From contig NZ_JAIBOA010000012.1 in the NCBI RefSeq assembly GCF_019458805.1, positions 1-64,000 on the forward strand: DNA of 64,000 nucleotides. Direction: 5' to 3'. The notes beneath the pieces were generated by a model. It was not told where the DNA came from. It searched no databases and was given only the letters and a program-made list of their open reading frames with translations. Below are positions 1 through 6,935 of this stretch, piece after piece (the first letter of the stretch is position 1; each line of letters opens with the position of its first letter). Source of the DNA: Actinomadura parmotrematis (GTDB lineage: Bacteria > Actinomycetota > Actinomycetes > Streptosporangiales > Streptosporangiaceae). The position numbers were made by a program, and so were the translations under genes.

Positions 1-578
1 CCCCCGCCGCCGGCGCCGCCCGCCGCGGGCGCGGCCGCCGGCGCCCACCACGCGCCGGCCGGGGTGCGCGGGGCGACGTCGCCGCCCGCCGCCGGGGCGC
101 CGTGCGCGCGGGGCGCGGCGGCCGCGACGGTGAGGGCGGGCGCGGGATGCTCGGGCTCGGTGCCGTCGGCGGCCTGCTCGTTCCAGGCGACGACGCGGCC
201 GTCGTCGTAGGTCTGGGTCGCCGGCAGCGCCAGCGGGCCGGGCGGCAGCGGCCCGGCGCGCAGCGCGAACCGCCCGGTCGCGCCCGGCCGGACGCCCCGG
301 CCCGGCGCCGCCGTCCAGGTGACGGTGCCCGCCGCGACCCGGGCGGTCCAGCCCGGACGCGGCGCCGGGTCGAGGCGGGTCAGGGACGCCGGCACGCGGA
401 CGGCGAGGACCGTCGTCGCGGCGGTCGCGGACTCGCTCGGGACGCTGAAGGTGAGCGTCGCGGTCGCGCCGGGCGCGGTGGTGTCGGCCTGCACGGTCAC
501 GTGCGCGGACGCCGCGCCGGGCGCGGCGAGGACGCCGGCGGCGGTGAGGGCGGCGACGGCGAGGACGCGGCGGATCAC
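1..578 (-). CDS. YcnI-like (DUF1775) secreted protein, 3' part missing
   Basis: Reads as a GTG start followed by a typical signal peptide (MIRRVLAVAALTAAGVLAA, cleavage near GAASAHV), then an immunoglobulin-like domain with the mature N-terminal His (AHVTVQ) and 'GWTARV', as in the YcnI/DUF1775 family. Family members bind copper at the cell surface through that His and usually end in a transmembrane anchor. The Ala/Gly/Pro-rich linker is still open at base 1, so the anchor lies outside the window. The start overlaps the stop of the cysteine-synthase-like gene as GTGA, so the two are translationally coupled. Family assignment is from residues seen; copper binding is family knowledge. Confidence 0.75.
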   Translation of the reverse strand, partial: MIRRVLAVAALTAAGVLAAPGAASAHVTVQADTTAPGATATLTFSVPSESATAATTVLAVRVPASLTRLDPAPRPGWTARVAAGTVTWTAAPGRGVRPGATGRFALRAGPLPPGPLALPATQTYDDGRVVAWNEQAADGTEPEHPAPALTVAAAAPRAHGAPAAGGDVAPRTPAGAWWAPAAAPAAGGAGGG

Positions 579-1591
579 GGCCCCTCCGCCCCGGCCGGCT
601 CCGCCCCGGCCGGCTCCGCGAGCCCCTGCTCGGCGAGCCAGCCGTCGTCGAAGACCTTGGACAGGTACAGGTGGCCGGAGTCGGGCAGCAGCACGACCAC
701 GAGGTCGTCGGGGCCGAGCCCGGCGCCGAGCCGCAGCGCGCCCGCGACGGCCGTCCCCGACGAGCCGCCGACGAGCAGGCCCTCCTCGCGGGCGAGGCGC
801 CGCGCGGTGCGCAGCGACTCGCGGTCGGGGATCCGCTCGAACCGGTCCACGACCGCCGGGTCGTAGGACTCGGGCCAGCGGTCCTCGGCGGCGTCGGGGT
901 GCCGGAAGTGGCCGATGCTCTCCACCAGGTAGGGGCGGCCGTCGCCGCCGGAGTACACCGACGCCTCGGGGTCGGCGCCGACGACGGTGACCGCGCCGCC
1001 GCTCGCCTCCTTCAGGAAGCGGCCGGTGCCGGTGATGGTGCCGCCGGTGCCGACGCCCGCGACGAAGTGCGTGATCCGGCCGCGCGTCTGCTTCCAGATC
1101 TCCGGGCCGGTGGTGCGGTAGTGCGCCTCGGGGTTGCGCGGGTTGTTGTACTGGTCGGCCAGCCAGGCGCCGGGGATCTCCTCGGCGAGGCGGACGGCGG
1201 TGGCGCGGACGTGCGCGGGGTCCTGCGGCGGCACCCCCGACGGGCACACCACGACGTCGGCGCCGAACGCGCGCAGCACCGCGACCTTCTCCCGGCTGCT
1301 CTTCTCGGGGATCGCGAACACGCACCGGTAGCCGCGGGCGGCGGCGACCATGGCGAGGCCGGCGCCGGTGTTGCCCGACGTCGCCTCCACGATGGTGCCG
1401 CCGGGCCGCAGCAGGCCGCGCTCCTCGGCGTCGTCGACCATCGCGGCGGCGATGCGGTCCTTGGCGCCGCCGCCGGGGTTGGCCGACTCCAGCTTGGCGT
1501 AGACGGCGCAGTCCAGGCCGCCGGTGACGCGGCGCAGCCGGACGAGCGGGGTGCCGCCGACGAGGTCGAGCGGGGATTCGTGGACGCTCAT
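575..1591 (-). CDS. PLP-dependent cysteine synthase / cystathionine beta-synthase-like enzyme
   Basis: A 338-residue fold-type II PLP enzyme. The PLP lysine lies in NPGGGAKDRIA (K44), the substrate loop is TSGNTG (71-76), the phosphate-binding loop is GTGGT (181-185) and GSSGTA sits near residue 290. No C-terminal CBS regulatory domain is present. The family makes cysteine or cystathionine from an activated serine and sulfide or another thiol. It is the last enzyme of an organosulfur uptake operon, so incorporation of released sulfur into cysteine is the simplest inference. The ATG overlaps the ATPase gene stop as ATGA. Exact substrate (O-acetylserine, O-phosphoserine or homocysteine partner) cannot be read from the sequence. 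Confidence 0.88.
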   Translation of the reverse strand: MSVHESPLDLVGGTPLVRLRRVTGGLDCAVYAKLESANPGGGAKDRIAAAMVDDAEERGLLRPGGTIVEATSGNTGAGLAMVAAARGYRCVFAIPEKSSREKVAVLRAFGADVVVCPSGVPPQDPAHVRATAVRLAEEIPGAWLADQYNNPRNPEAHYRTTGPEIWKQTRGRITHFVAGVGTGGTITGTGRFLKEASGGAVTVVGADPEASVYSGGDGRPYLVESIGHFRHPDAAEDRWPESYDPAVVDRFERIPDRESLRTARRLAREEGLLVGGSSGTAVAGALRLGAGLGPDDLVVVLLPDSGHLYLSKVFDDGWLAEQGLAEPAGAEPAGAEGP

Positions 1592-2340
1592 GACTCCACT
1601 CCGAGCAGCCGCAGGATCCGGTGGCGCAGGTCGCGCAGCGCCGGCGCGCCGGTGTCGCGGGGCCGGGCGGCGTCCACCGGCAGGTCCGCCAGCACGCGGC
1701 CGGGCCGCGCCGACAGGACGAGCACGCGGTCGGCGAGGCGCAGCGCCTCGTCCACGTCGTGGGTGACGAGGACGGCGGTGAAGCCGCGCGCCTCCCACAG
1801 GTTCAGCAGCTCCTTCTGCATCGCCAGGCGGGTGAGGGCGTCGAGGGCGCCGAGCGGCTCGTCCAGCAGGAGCAGCTCGGGGCGGTTGACCAGGGCGCGG
1901 GCGAGCGCGGCGCGCTGCGCCATGCCGCCCGAGAGCTGGCTCGGGTAGGCGTCGGCGAAGTCGGTGAGGCCGACGAGCTCCAGCGCGGCGGCGACGTCGT
2001 CGCGGCGCTCGCGCAGCCGCCCCGTCGCCCGCGGGCCGATCTCGACGTTGCCGCGGACGGTCCGCCACGGGAACAGCGTCGGGTCCTGGAACACCAGGGC
2101 GCGGGACGGGTCGGGGCCGGCCAGCGGCGCGCCGTCGACCGTGAGGCGGCCGCGGGTCGGCCGGTCCAGGCCGGCGAGCAGCCGCAGCAGCGTCGACTTG
2201 CCGCTGCCCGAGGGGCCGACGACGGCGACGAACTCGCCGGGCGCGACCGCCAGGTCCACGCCGTCGAGGACGGTGAGCCGGTCCCGGCCGAGCGCGAACC
2301 GGTGCGTCAGCGCGGTCGCCTCGACCGCCGCCGTCACCAT
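1588..2340 (-). CDS. Aliphatic sulfonate-type ABC transporter ATP-binding protein (SsuB-like)
   Basis: A 250-residue ABC ATPase with a complete motif set: Walker A GPSGSGKST (42-50), Q-loop Q85 in FQDP, signature LSGGM (136-140), Walker B LLLLDEP with D160/E161, and switch His194 (VTHDVDEA). This is the nitrate/sulfonate/taurine importer subfamily that energises SsuABC- or TauABC-like systems. The start overlaps the permease gene by 7 bases and the stop overlaps the next gene as ATGA, so it is co-translated. Substrate specificity is inferred from the flavin monooxygenase and cysteine synthase neighbours. Confidence 0.9.
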   Translation of the reverse strand: MVTAAVEATALTHRFALGRDRLTVLDGVDLAVAPGEFVAVVGPSGSGKSTLLRLLAGLDRPTRGRLTVDGAPLAGPDPSRALVFQDPTLFPWRTVRGNVEIGPRATGRLRERRDDVAAALELVGLTDFADAYPSQLSGGMAQRAALARALVNRPELLLLDEPLGALDALTRLAMQKELLNLWEARGFTAVLVTHDVDEALRLADRVLVLSARPGRVLADLPVDAARPRDTGAPALRDLRHRILRLLGVES

Positions 2341-3320
2341 CGGACCAGGTCCTTCTGCCAGCGCAGCACGCGGTTGCGGACCCGGAACAGCAGCGCCATC
2401 GCGCCGCCGCACAGCACGATCATCAGCGTGATCGCGGCGTACATGCGCGGGTAGGCGGCCCAGCCCTTGGTCCACTGGATGTACCAGCCGAGGCCGTTCT
2501 TGACGCCGAGCAGCTCGGCCACCACCAGCGTGAGGAACGCGGCGCCGAGCCCCATGAACAGCCCGACGAAGATCTGCGGGAGGGCGGCCGGCACCGCTAC
2601 CCGCCACACCAGGTACCCGCTTCCCGCGCCGAGAGTCTGCGCGACGTCGTAGTAGCGGCGGCTGACGGCCGCGACGCCCGCGCGCGTCAGCACGGTCGTG
2701 GGGAACCACACGGCGAGGGCCACCATGAACACCGCGCCGCTGTAGCTGGTCGGGAACACCAGCAGGATCAGCGGCAGCCACGCGGCGGCCGGGACGGGGC
2801 CGATGCTCATCAGCACCGGGTGCGCCCAGTAGTGCACGCGCGGCGACCAGCCCATGGCGATGCCCGTCAGCACGCCCGTGGCGGCGCCGAGCGAGTACCC
2901 GATCACCAGCAGTTTCAGCGAGTTGCCGAAGCTGTCGAGCAGCAGCGCGCGATCGTCCCAGAGCGCCGCCAGCAGGCCCTGCGGCGAGGTGAAGTAGGGC
3001 GGTTCCAGCAGGTCGAGCTTCGCCGTCGCCAGCTCCCAGAACACGAACCAGTAACCCGTCGCGGCGATCCACGGCCCGGCGCGGCGGACCCGTTCGGTGA
3101 GCGCCGGCGCCAGCGCGGCGGTCAGCACCGCGACCGCGCCCGCGAGCCCCGCCGTGACGGCCGTGTGCTCCGCTTCCTGGCGGTTCGGGACGAGGGCGGT
3201 GAGGGCGGCGCCGGCCGTCCAGACGAGCGCGCCGAACAGCGCCGCGACCGGGGGCCGCGCCCGGCGCCGGGCGGCGGCGCGCGCCGGCGCCGCCGCCCGT
3301 TCCCGTTGGGTGACGGCCAT
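2334..3320 (-). CDS. Sulfonate-type ABC transporter permease (SsuC-like)
   Basis: A 328-residue integral membrane protein with about seven hydrophobic segments and the BPD_transp_1 EAA-type loop around 'TLGAGSGYLVWRVAVPAALP', followed by 'QIFVGLFMGLGAAFLTLVVAEL', the pattern of SsuC/TauC permeases. The N-terminal 90 residues add two extra hydrophobic helices and a basic cytoplasmic tail, so it is longer than the usual 250-residue SsuC. ATG and the preceding stop share one base (TGATG). It forms the channel for the neighbouring ATPase and binding protein in the cytoplasmic membrane. Confidence 0.87.
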   Translation of the reverse strand: MAVTQRERAAAPARAAARRRARPPVAALFGALVWTAGAALTALVPNRQEAEHTAVTAGLAGAVAVLTAALAPALTERVRRAGPWIAATGYWFVFWELATAKLDLLEPPYFTSPQGLLAALWDDRALLLDSFGNSLKLLVIGYSLGAATGVLTGIAMGWSPRVHYWAHPVLMSIGPVPAAAWLPLILLVFPTSYSGAVFMVALAVWFPTTVLTRAGVAAVSRRYYDVAQTLGAGSGYLVWRVAVPAALPQIFVGLFMGLGAAFLTLVVAELLGVKNGLGWYIQWTKGWAAYPRMYAAITLMIVLCGGAMALLFRVRNRVLRWQKDLVRW

Positions 3321-4474
3321 CAGAACGCCAGGCCCAGATCGACGAACGCCTTGTCGGCGAGCTTGGCGGGATCGGTCTTCCTGTCCAGGTAGCCGGTCTG
3401 CTTGAACTTGGCCGCGCTCGGCGCGATCTCCTTCTTCAGGCCCTTCGCCGACGGGTCGAACAGGTAGGTCGACAGCACCTTCTGGATCGTCGGGGCGTCG
3501 GCGGCGACGTACTTGCGGGTCGCCTCCAGGTTCGCCGCGGCGGGCAGGTTCGCGCCGACCCACCGCGACCCGTCGGACCAGGCGGTGACGAGCTTGGCGG
3601 CCGTCTCGGGGTCCTCGCGCAGCAGCCGCCCGTTGATCGCCGTGGTGCAGCAGTAGTGCTGCGCGTTGGCGCCCTGGCGGTTGTTGGCGAGCTCGACCGC
3701 GATGCCCTTGAGCTGCGGCAGCAGCGCGTTCGGGTCGGAGGCGGCGACGGCGGCGACCTCGCCGCGGTCCAGGGCCTGGCCGAGCTGGTCGGGCGGGTAC
3801 GCCCGCCACTCGACGTCGTCGCTCGGGTGCAGGCCGGCGTCCAGCAGGTCGAGGGAGAAGAACGACATCGCCGAGCTGCCGATCGCCTCCACCCCGATGG
3901 TCTTGCCCTTCAGCTGCGCCGCCGAGGTGATCGGGCTGCCCTTCTTCACCACCAGGCGGAGGCAGCCCTCGTGCAGGCCGGCGGCGAGCCGCACGTCGAC
4001 GCCCTGCTCGATCGGCTTCAGCCAGGAGAACAGGATGCCGGGGGCGGCGTCGAGCTTGCCCGCGCCGACCGCGTCCTTGATCTCGTCGGAGCCGGTCTTG
4101 ATGATCTCGACCTTGAGGCCCTGGCGGGCGAAGAAGCCCTGGTGGTGGGCGGCGAACAGGGGCGCCTCGCAGATCCCGCCGCCGTAGCCGATCTTCAGGG
4201 TGCGGGCGGCGGCGGAGCCGGCCCGGCGGCGGCCGCCGCCGCCGCGGGTCGCCCAGGCGGTGAGGCCGCCGGCGGCGGCGAGGGTGCCGACGGCGACGGC
4301 GCCGCCGGCCAGCAGCGACCGGCGGGAGAGGAGCCGCTGGTCGTCGGGGCCGGCGCCCTCGGCGTCGAGGTCGCCGGGCGCGGCGGGGTCGTCGGGCGCG
4401 GCGGGGTCGTCGGGCGCGGCGGGCTCGCGGGGCTCGCCGGGCTCGTCGGGCGCGGGAGGGGGGTTCTCGGACAT
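3320..4474 (-). CDS. ABC transporter substrate-binding protein, sulfonate/nitrate family, Tat-exported
   Basis: 384 residues. A twin-arginine signal (SRRSLLAGG, residues 50-58) precedes a hydrophobic stretch, then an NMT1/SsuA-like periplasmic binding fold beginning LKIGYGGGICEAPLFAAHHQGFF, typical of sulfonate and nitrate binders. The signal is preceded by an unusual 49-residue acidic, proline-rich leader containing a short repeat (DDPAAP units, bases about 4378-4421). It lies 18 bases after the monooxygenase gene. It delivers substrate to the adjacent permease; the ligand is inferred to be an organosulfur anion. Confidence 0.87.
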   Translation of the reverse strand: MSENPPPAPDEPGEPREPAAPDDPAAPDDPAAPGDLDAEGAGPDDQRLLSRRSLLAGGAVAVGTLAAAGGLTAWATRGGGGRRRAGSAAARTLKIGYGGGICEAPLFAAHHQGFFARQGLKVEIIKTGSDEIKDAVGAGKLDAAPGILFSWLKPIEQGVDVRLAAGLHEGCLRLVVKKGSPITSAAQLKGKTIGVEAIGSSAMSFFSLDLLDAGLHPSDDVEWRAYPPDQLGQALDRGEVAAVAASDPNALLPQLKGIAVELANNRQGANAQHYCCTTAINGRLLREDPETAAKLVTAWSDGSRWVGANLPAAANLEATRKYVAADAPTIQKVLSTYLFDPSAKGLKKEIAPSAAKFKQTGYLDRKTDPAKLADKAFVDLGLAF

Positions 4475-4492
4475 CGTCAGGTTCTCCGTGGT

Positions 4493-5644
4493 TCAGAGCA
4501 CGCCGAGGGCGGTCTTGCCGACCACGTCGTGGACGAGGTTGGCGTTCGGGGGGTGGAACGGTCCGGACTGCACGTCGCGGATGAGGCGCTCGAACTCGCC
4601 GGAGCGGAACAGCGACGCTCCGCCGTGGACGCGGGCGGCGAGGTCGACGACCTGCTTGGCGCCCTCGACGGCGTTGTACTTGGCGCCGAACAGTTTCGCG
4701 CTCCAGGCGGCGCCGTGGTCGACGCCGGCGTCCCAGTCGGCGGCGACCCGCTCCAGCTGGGCCTCGACGGCCTCCAGCCTCAGCGCGGCCTCGGCGACGT
4801 TCCACTGCACCGACGGGTGGTGCGCGAACGTCCGCCCGCCGAGCTCCTTGGACGTGCGGCGCCGCGCCGACTCCACCGCGACGTCGAACGCGCGCCGGGC
4901 GATGGCGTGGTAGATGTTGCCGAACAGCGGCAGCACCCAGGCGAGGATGCCGAACACGAACGGGTCCTCGATCGGCCCGGCGGGAACGACCCGCGAGACG
5001 TGCTCGGGCGCGGCGACGACGCCCTCCAGGACGGTGTCGTGGCTCTGCGTGGCGCGGACGCCGAGCGCGTCCCAGGTCTCCTCGATCCGGTACCCGGGCG
5101 CGTCGCGGCGCACGAAGGCGTGCACGACCCGCGGGTTCTCGGGGTCGGCGGCGTCCAGGGCGTGCACGCCGAGCCAGTCCCAGGCCGGCGACAGCGAGGT
5201 GAAGATCTTGCGGCCGTGGAAGGCGTAGCCGCCGTCCTCGCGCCGCTCGGCGCGGACGTTGGAGTGGCCGAGCGCCAGGTCGTTGCCCGGCTCGCCGTGG
5301 CCGGCGGCGAACAGCTCGCCCGCCGCGGCGGCCTCCAGCAGCCAGTCCAGCGAGGCGTCGCCGGCGGCGTGCACCTCGGCGGCGGCGCCCGTCCAGTACA
5401 GGTGCATGTTGATCGCCAGGGCGGTGGCGGGCGACCGGTAGGCGAGCCGGCGCTGCTCGCGGGCGACCTCGGTGAGCGAGTAGCCGAACCCGCCGAGGTC
5501 GGCGGGCACGGCGATCCGCAGGTAGCCGATCTCTCTCAGCTCGGCGAGGTCCTCGCTGAAGAAGGCGTTGTCGCGGTCGTAGTCGGCGGTGCGCTTGGCG
5601 AAGCCGTCGAGCAGTTCGTCCGGCAGCAGTTGCCGTTCGGGCAT
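4493..5644 (-). CDS. Acyl-CoA-dehydrogenase-fold flavin monooxygenase (SfnB/DszC-like), organosulfur
   Basis: 383 residues of the acyl-CoA dehydrogenase fold: N-terminal helical part, central strand part (AGHGEPGN, 'GRKIFTS') and C-terminal helical bundle. The end of the bundle reads RDVQSGPFHPPN rather than the EGT motif with the catalytic glutamate of true dehydrogenases. A histidine at this point is the pattern of FMNH2-dependent DszC/SfnB-type monooxygenases that attack sulfur compounds. First gene of the uptake operon. ATG at 5644 is favoured by AGGAAG 10 bases upstream; a TTG at 5782 would add a low-complexity tail that starts at the promoter and is rejected. Substrate unknown. Confidence 0.8.
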   Translation of the reverse strand: MPERQLLPDELLDGFAKRTADYDRDNAFFSEDLAELREIGYLRIAVPADLGGFGYSLTEVAREQRRLAYRSPATALAINMHLYWTGAAAEVHAAGDASLDWLLEAAAAGELFAAGHGEPGNDLALGHSNVRAERREDGGYAFHGRKIFTSLSPAWDWLGVHALDAADPENPRVVHAFVRRDAPGYRIEETWDALGVRATQSHDTVLEGVVAAPEHVSRVVPAGPIEDPFVFGILAWVLPLFGNIYHAIARRAFDVAVESARRRTSKELGGRTFAHHPSVQWNVAEAALRLEAVEAQLERVAADWDAGVDHGAAWSAKLFGAKYNAVEGAKQVVDLAARVHGGASLFRSGEFERLIRDVQSGPFHPPNANLVHDVVGKTALGVL

Positions 5645-5788
5645 GACGTTCCAACTTCCTGGCACGGAGTTGAGGCGTCCGGGGGACGGGAGGAGGGCAG
5701 GTGGGAGGGGTGCGCCCTGGCGCGGGGCGCGGTGTCCGGCGGCCGGTGCCCCGACTGTAGGCCGGGCCGGGGCAGTAATCAAGTTTTC

Positions 5789-5803
5789 CTACCTATTTAG
5801 TAG
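5789..5803. promoter_or_regulatory. Inverted repeat in the AT-rich promoter of the organosulfur operon
   Basis: CTAC-N7-GTAG with an AT-rich centre (CTACCTATTTAGTAG) sits inside the only AT-rich patch upstream of the monooxygenase gene, about 145 bases before its ATG. It is placed to overlap a promoter and looks like a binding site for a sulfur-responsive regulator. No cognate regulator is encoded nearby. Confidence 0.4.
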
Positions 5804-5947
5804 AGATAAGTCCCGGGGCGCCCCGACCGGAGGCGGACGCGGCCGCCCGCGCGAGCCCGCCCGCGACACCTCCTCCCGCTCCGGCATTCACGGGGGACGG
5901 CGAAATAAAAGATGCGCCCCAAAGGGACGCGCCGTTAGACTTCGACC

Positions 5948-5971
5948 ATGTTCGAGCCCCGGTACCCCTAG
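5948..5971 (+). CDS. Possible leaderless 7-codon reading frame (MFEPRYP)
   Basis: A -10 box TAGACT (5936-5941) is followed after exactly six bases by ATG, the layout of a leaderless actinobacterial transcript. The frame runs seven codons and stops at TAG. It lies 237 bases before the small membrane protein gene on the same strand. It may be a leader peptide, the 5' end of a small RNA, or chance; no cysteine codons are present, so it is not a classical cysteine attenuator. Confidence 0.25.
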   Translation: MFEPRYP

Positions 5972-6208
5972 TCCAGGACCGCGCGCTTACCCGCAGGCGT
6001 CGGTCGCCCTTCAACGCACCGCGACTCCGCCTTCGCGCTCCGCTCCCTCCGCAGCGGCCGCGCACCCGATCCCGCACGTCACCGGCCCCGCCGGGCACCG
6101 TGCGGCGACCTCCTCGCTCCGGTCCGGATCCTGCGATGAATGACGCCCTAAAAACAGGGAATAGCAGGGATCCGACCGGAAAGGACCTCTTCCCCCGAGG
6201 ACTCGGAA

Positions 6209-6499
6209 ATGACCACCAACGGAGTACCCAAGCACGTTCTCAAGGCCGGGACGAGGCTGGCGACGATTTTCACCCTCTTCGGTCTGGTCTCGCTCGGCGA
6301 GGCCCTCGCGACATGGCTGCACGGATCCTCGGCCGACTGGGGGTTCGCCACCTTCGCGGCCGTCGCGGGCGGCGTCGCGGTCCTGCTCGGCGCCTACATG
6401 TTCGTCATGGTCTGGCGCCTCGGCCGCGCCCCCGCGGCCCCCGAGCCGGTCCCGGCGGACGACGCCGAGCCGGCCCCCGCGCCCGTGGAGATCGCCTGA
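6209..6499 (+). CDS. Small two-helix membrane protein, function unknown
   Basis: 96 residues. Two hydrophobic segments are visible (about 18-36 and 45-66) followed by a short acidic Pro/Ala tail that should face the cytoplasm or remain disordered. GAGGA lies 8 bases before the ATG, a good ribosome site. I do not recognise a family. It is alone on the plus strand and faces the LuxR-type remnant tail to tail. Coding bias (G/C third positions, no frame breaks) supports a real gene. Confidence 0.65.
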   Translation: MTTNGVPKHVLKAGTRLATIFTLFGLVSLGEALATWLHGSSADWGFATFAAVAGGVAVLLGAYMFVMVWRLGRAPAAPEPVPADDAEPAPAPVEIA

Positions 6500-6509
6500 C
6501 GGCCCCGGC

Positions 6510-6863
6510 GGGCGCCGGTCCACTCCCCCTCGGACCGGCGCCCGCCAGGCGGGGACCGCCGCCTCCAGGGCGCCCTCCAGCTTCTGGCGCGAGCCCACCC
6601 CGAGCTTCCCGAACACCTCGCGCAGGTGCCACTCGACGGTGCGCGGGCTGAGGAACAGCAGCGCGCCGATCTTCCGGTTGCTGTGCCCGGCGGCGGCGGC
6701 CGCGAGCGCCGCGCGCGGCGTCCCGGGCGGCGCGGAGCAGCGCCGTCTTGCCGATGCCGGGATCGCCGCGCAGCACGAGGCACTGGCCCTCGTCGCCGGC
6801 CCGGCCGATCATCTCCGTCAGGGCCAGGATCTCGGCGTCCCGGCCGAACAGGGTGCTGGTCAT
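6510..6863 (-). pseudogene. Remnant of a large LuxR-family (LAL-type) ATP-dependent regulator
   Basis: The start is intact: MTSTLFGRDAEILAL then Walker A GDPGIGKTALL, as at the N-terminus of LAL regulators of about 900 residues. Within 60 codons the reading frame shifts and, in another frame, the sequence reads GHSNRKIGALLFLSPRTVEW then HLREVFGKLGVGSR, the C-terminal LuxR helix-turn-helix. Almost the whole middle is missing, with the junction near 6700-6760, so N- and C-termini are joined out of frame. No clear original stop remains; the left bound is approximate. Interpreted as an internal deletion, not a functional short protein. Confidence 0.7.
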
Positions 6864-6935
6864 CAGCGCAAGGTAGCCGCCGCCGGGCGCGCCGTGCTTG
6901 CGTCGAACGACCGCGTCCCGGCGGGCGCCGGAACG

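Larger units (their letters stand above)
5645..6208. other. 564-base intergenic region between the sulfur operon and a small membrane protein gene
   Basis: Holds the AT-rich promoter of the minus-strand sulfur operon (about 5775-5812), a second AT-rich patch (about 5900-5945) with an imperfect hairpin GCGCCCC-AAA-GGGACGCGC, and a possible leaderless mini-gene starting at 5948. No credible longer coding region was found on either strand. Confidence 0.6.

Noticed and set aside
102..990. Plus-strand open frames over the YcnI-like and cysteine-synthase-like genes
   Set aside because: Arginine/glycine-rich shadow frames; the minus-strand frames have a signal peptide and PLP-enzyme motifs.
5645..5780. 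Cysteine-leader peptide or SAM riboswitch before the sulfur operon
   Set aside because: No Arg-Arg-His or Cys-rich small frame on the minus strand and no recognisable riboswitch core.
3656..5800. 714-codon plus-strand frame antisense to the sulfur operon
   Set aside because: Long only because of GC-rich third positions; no domain, and it covers several recognised minus-strand genes.
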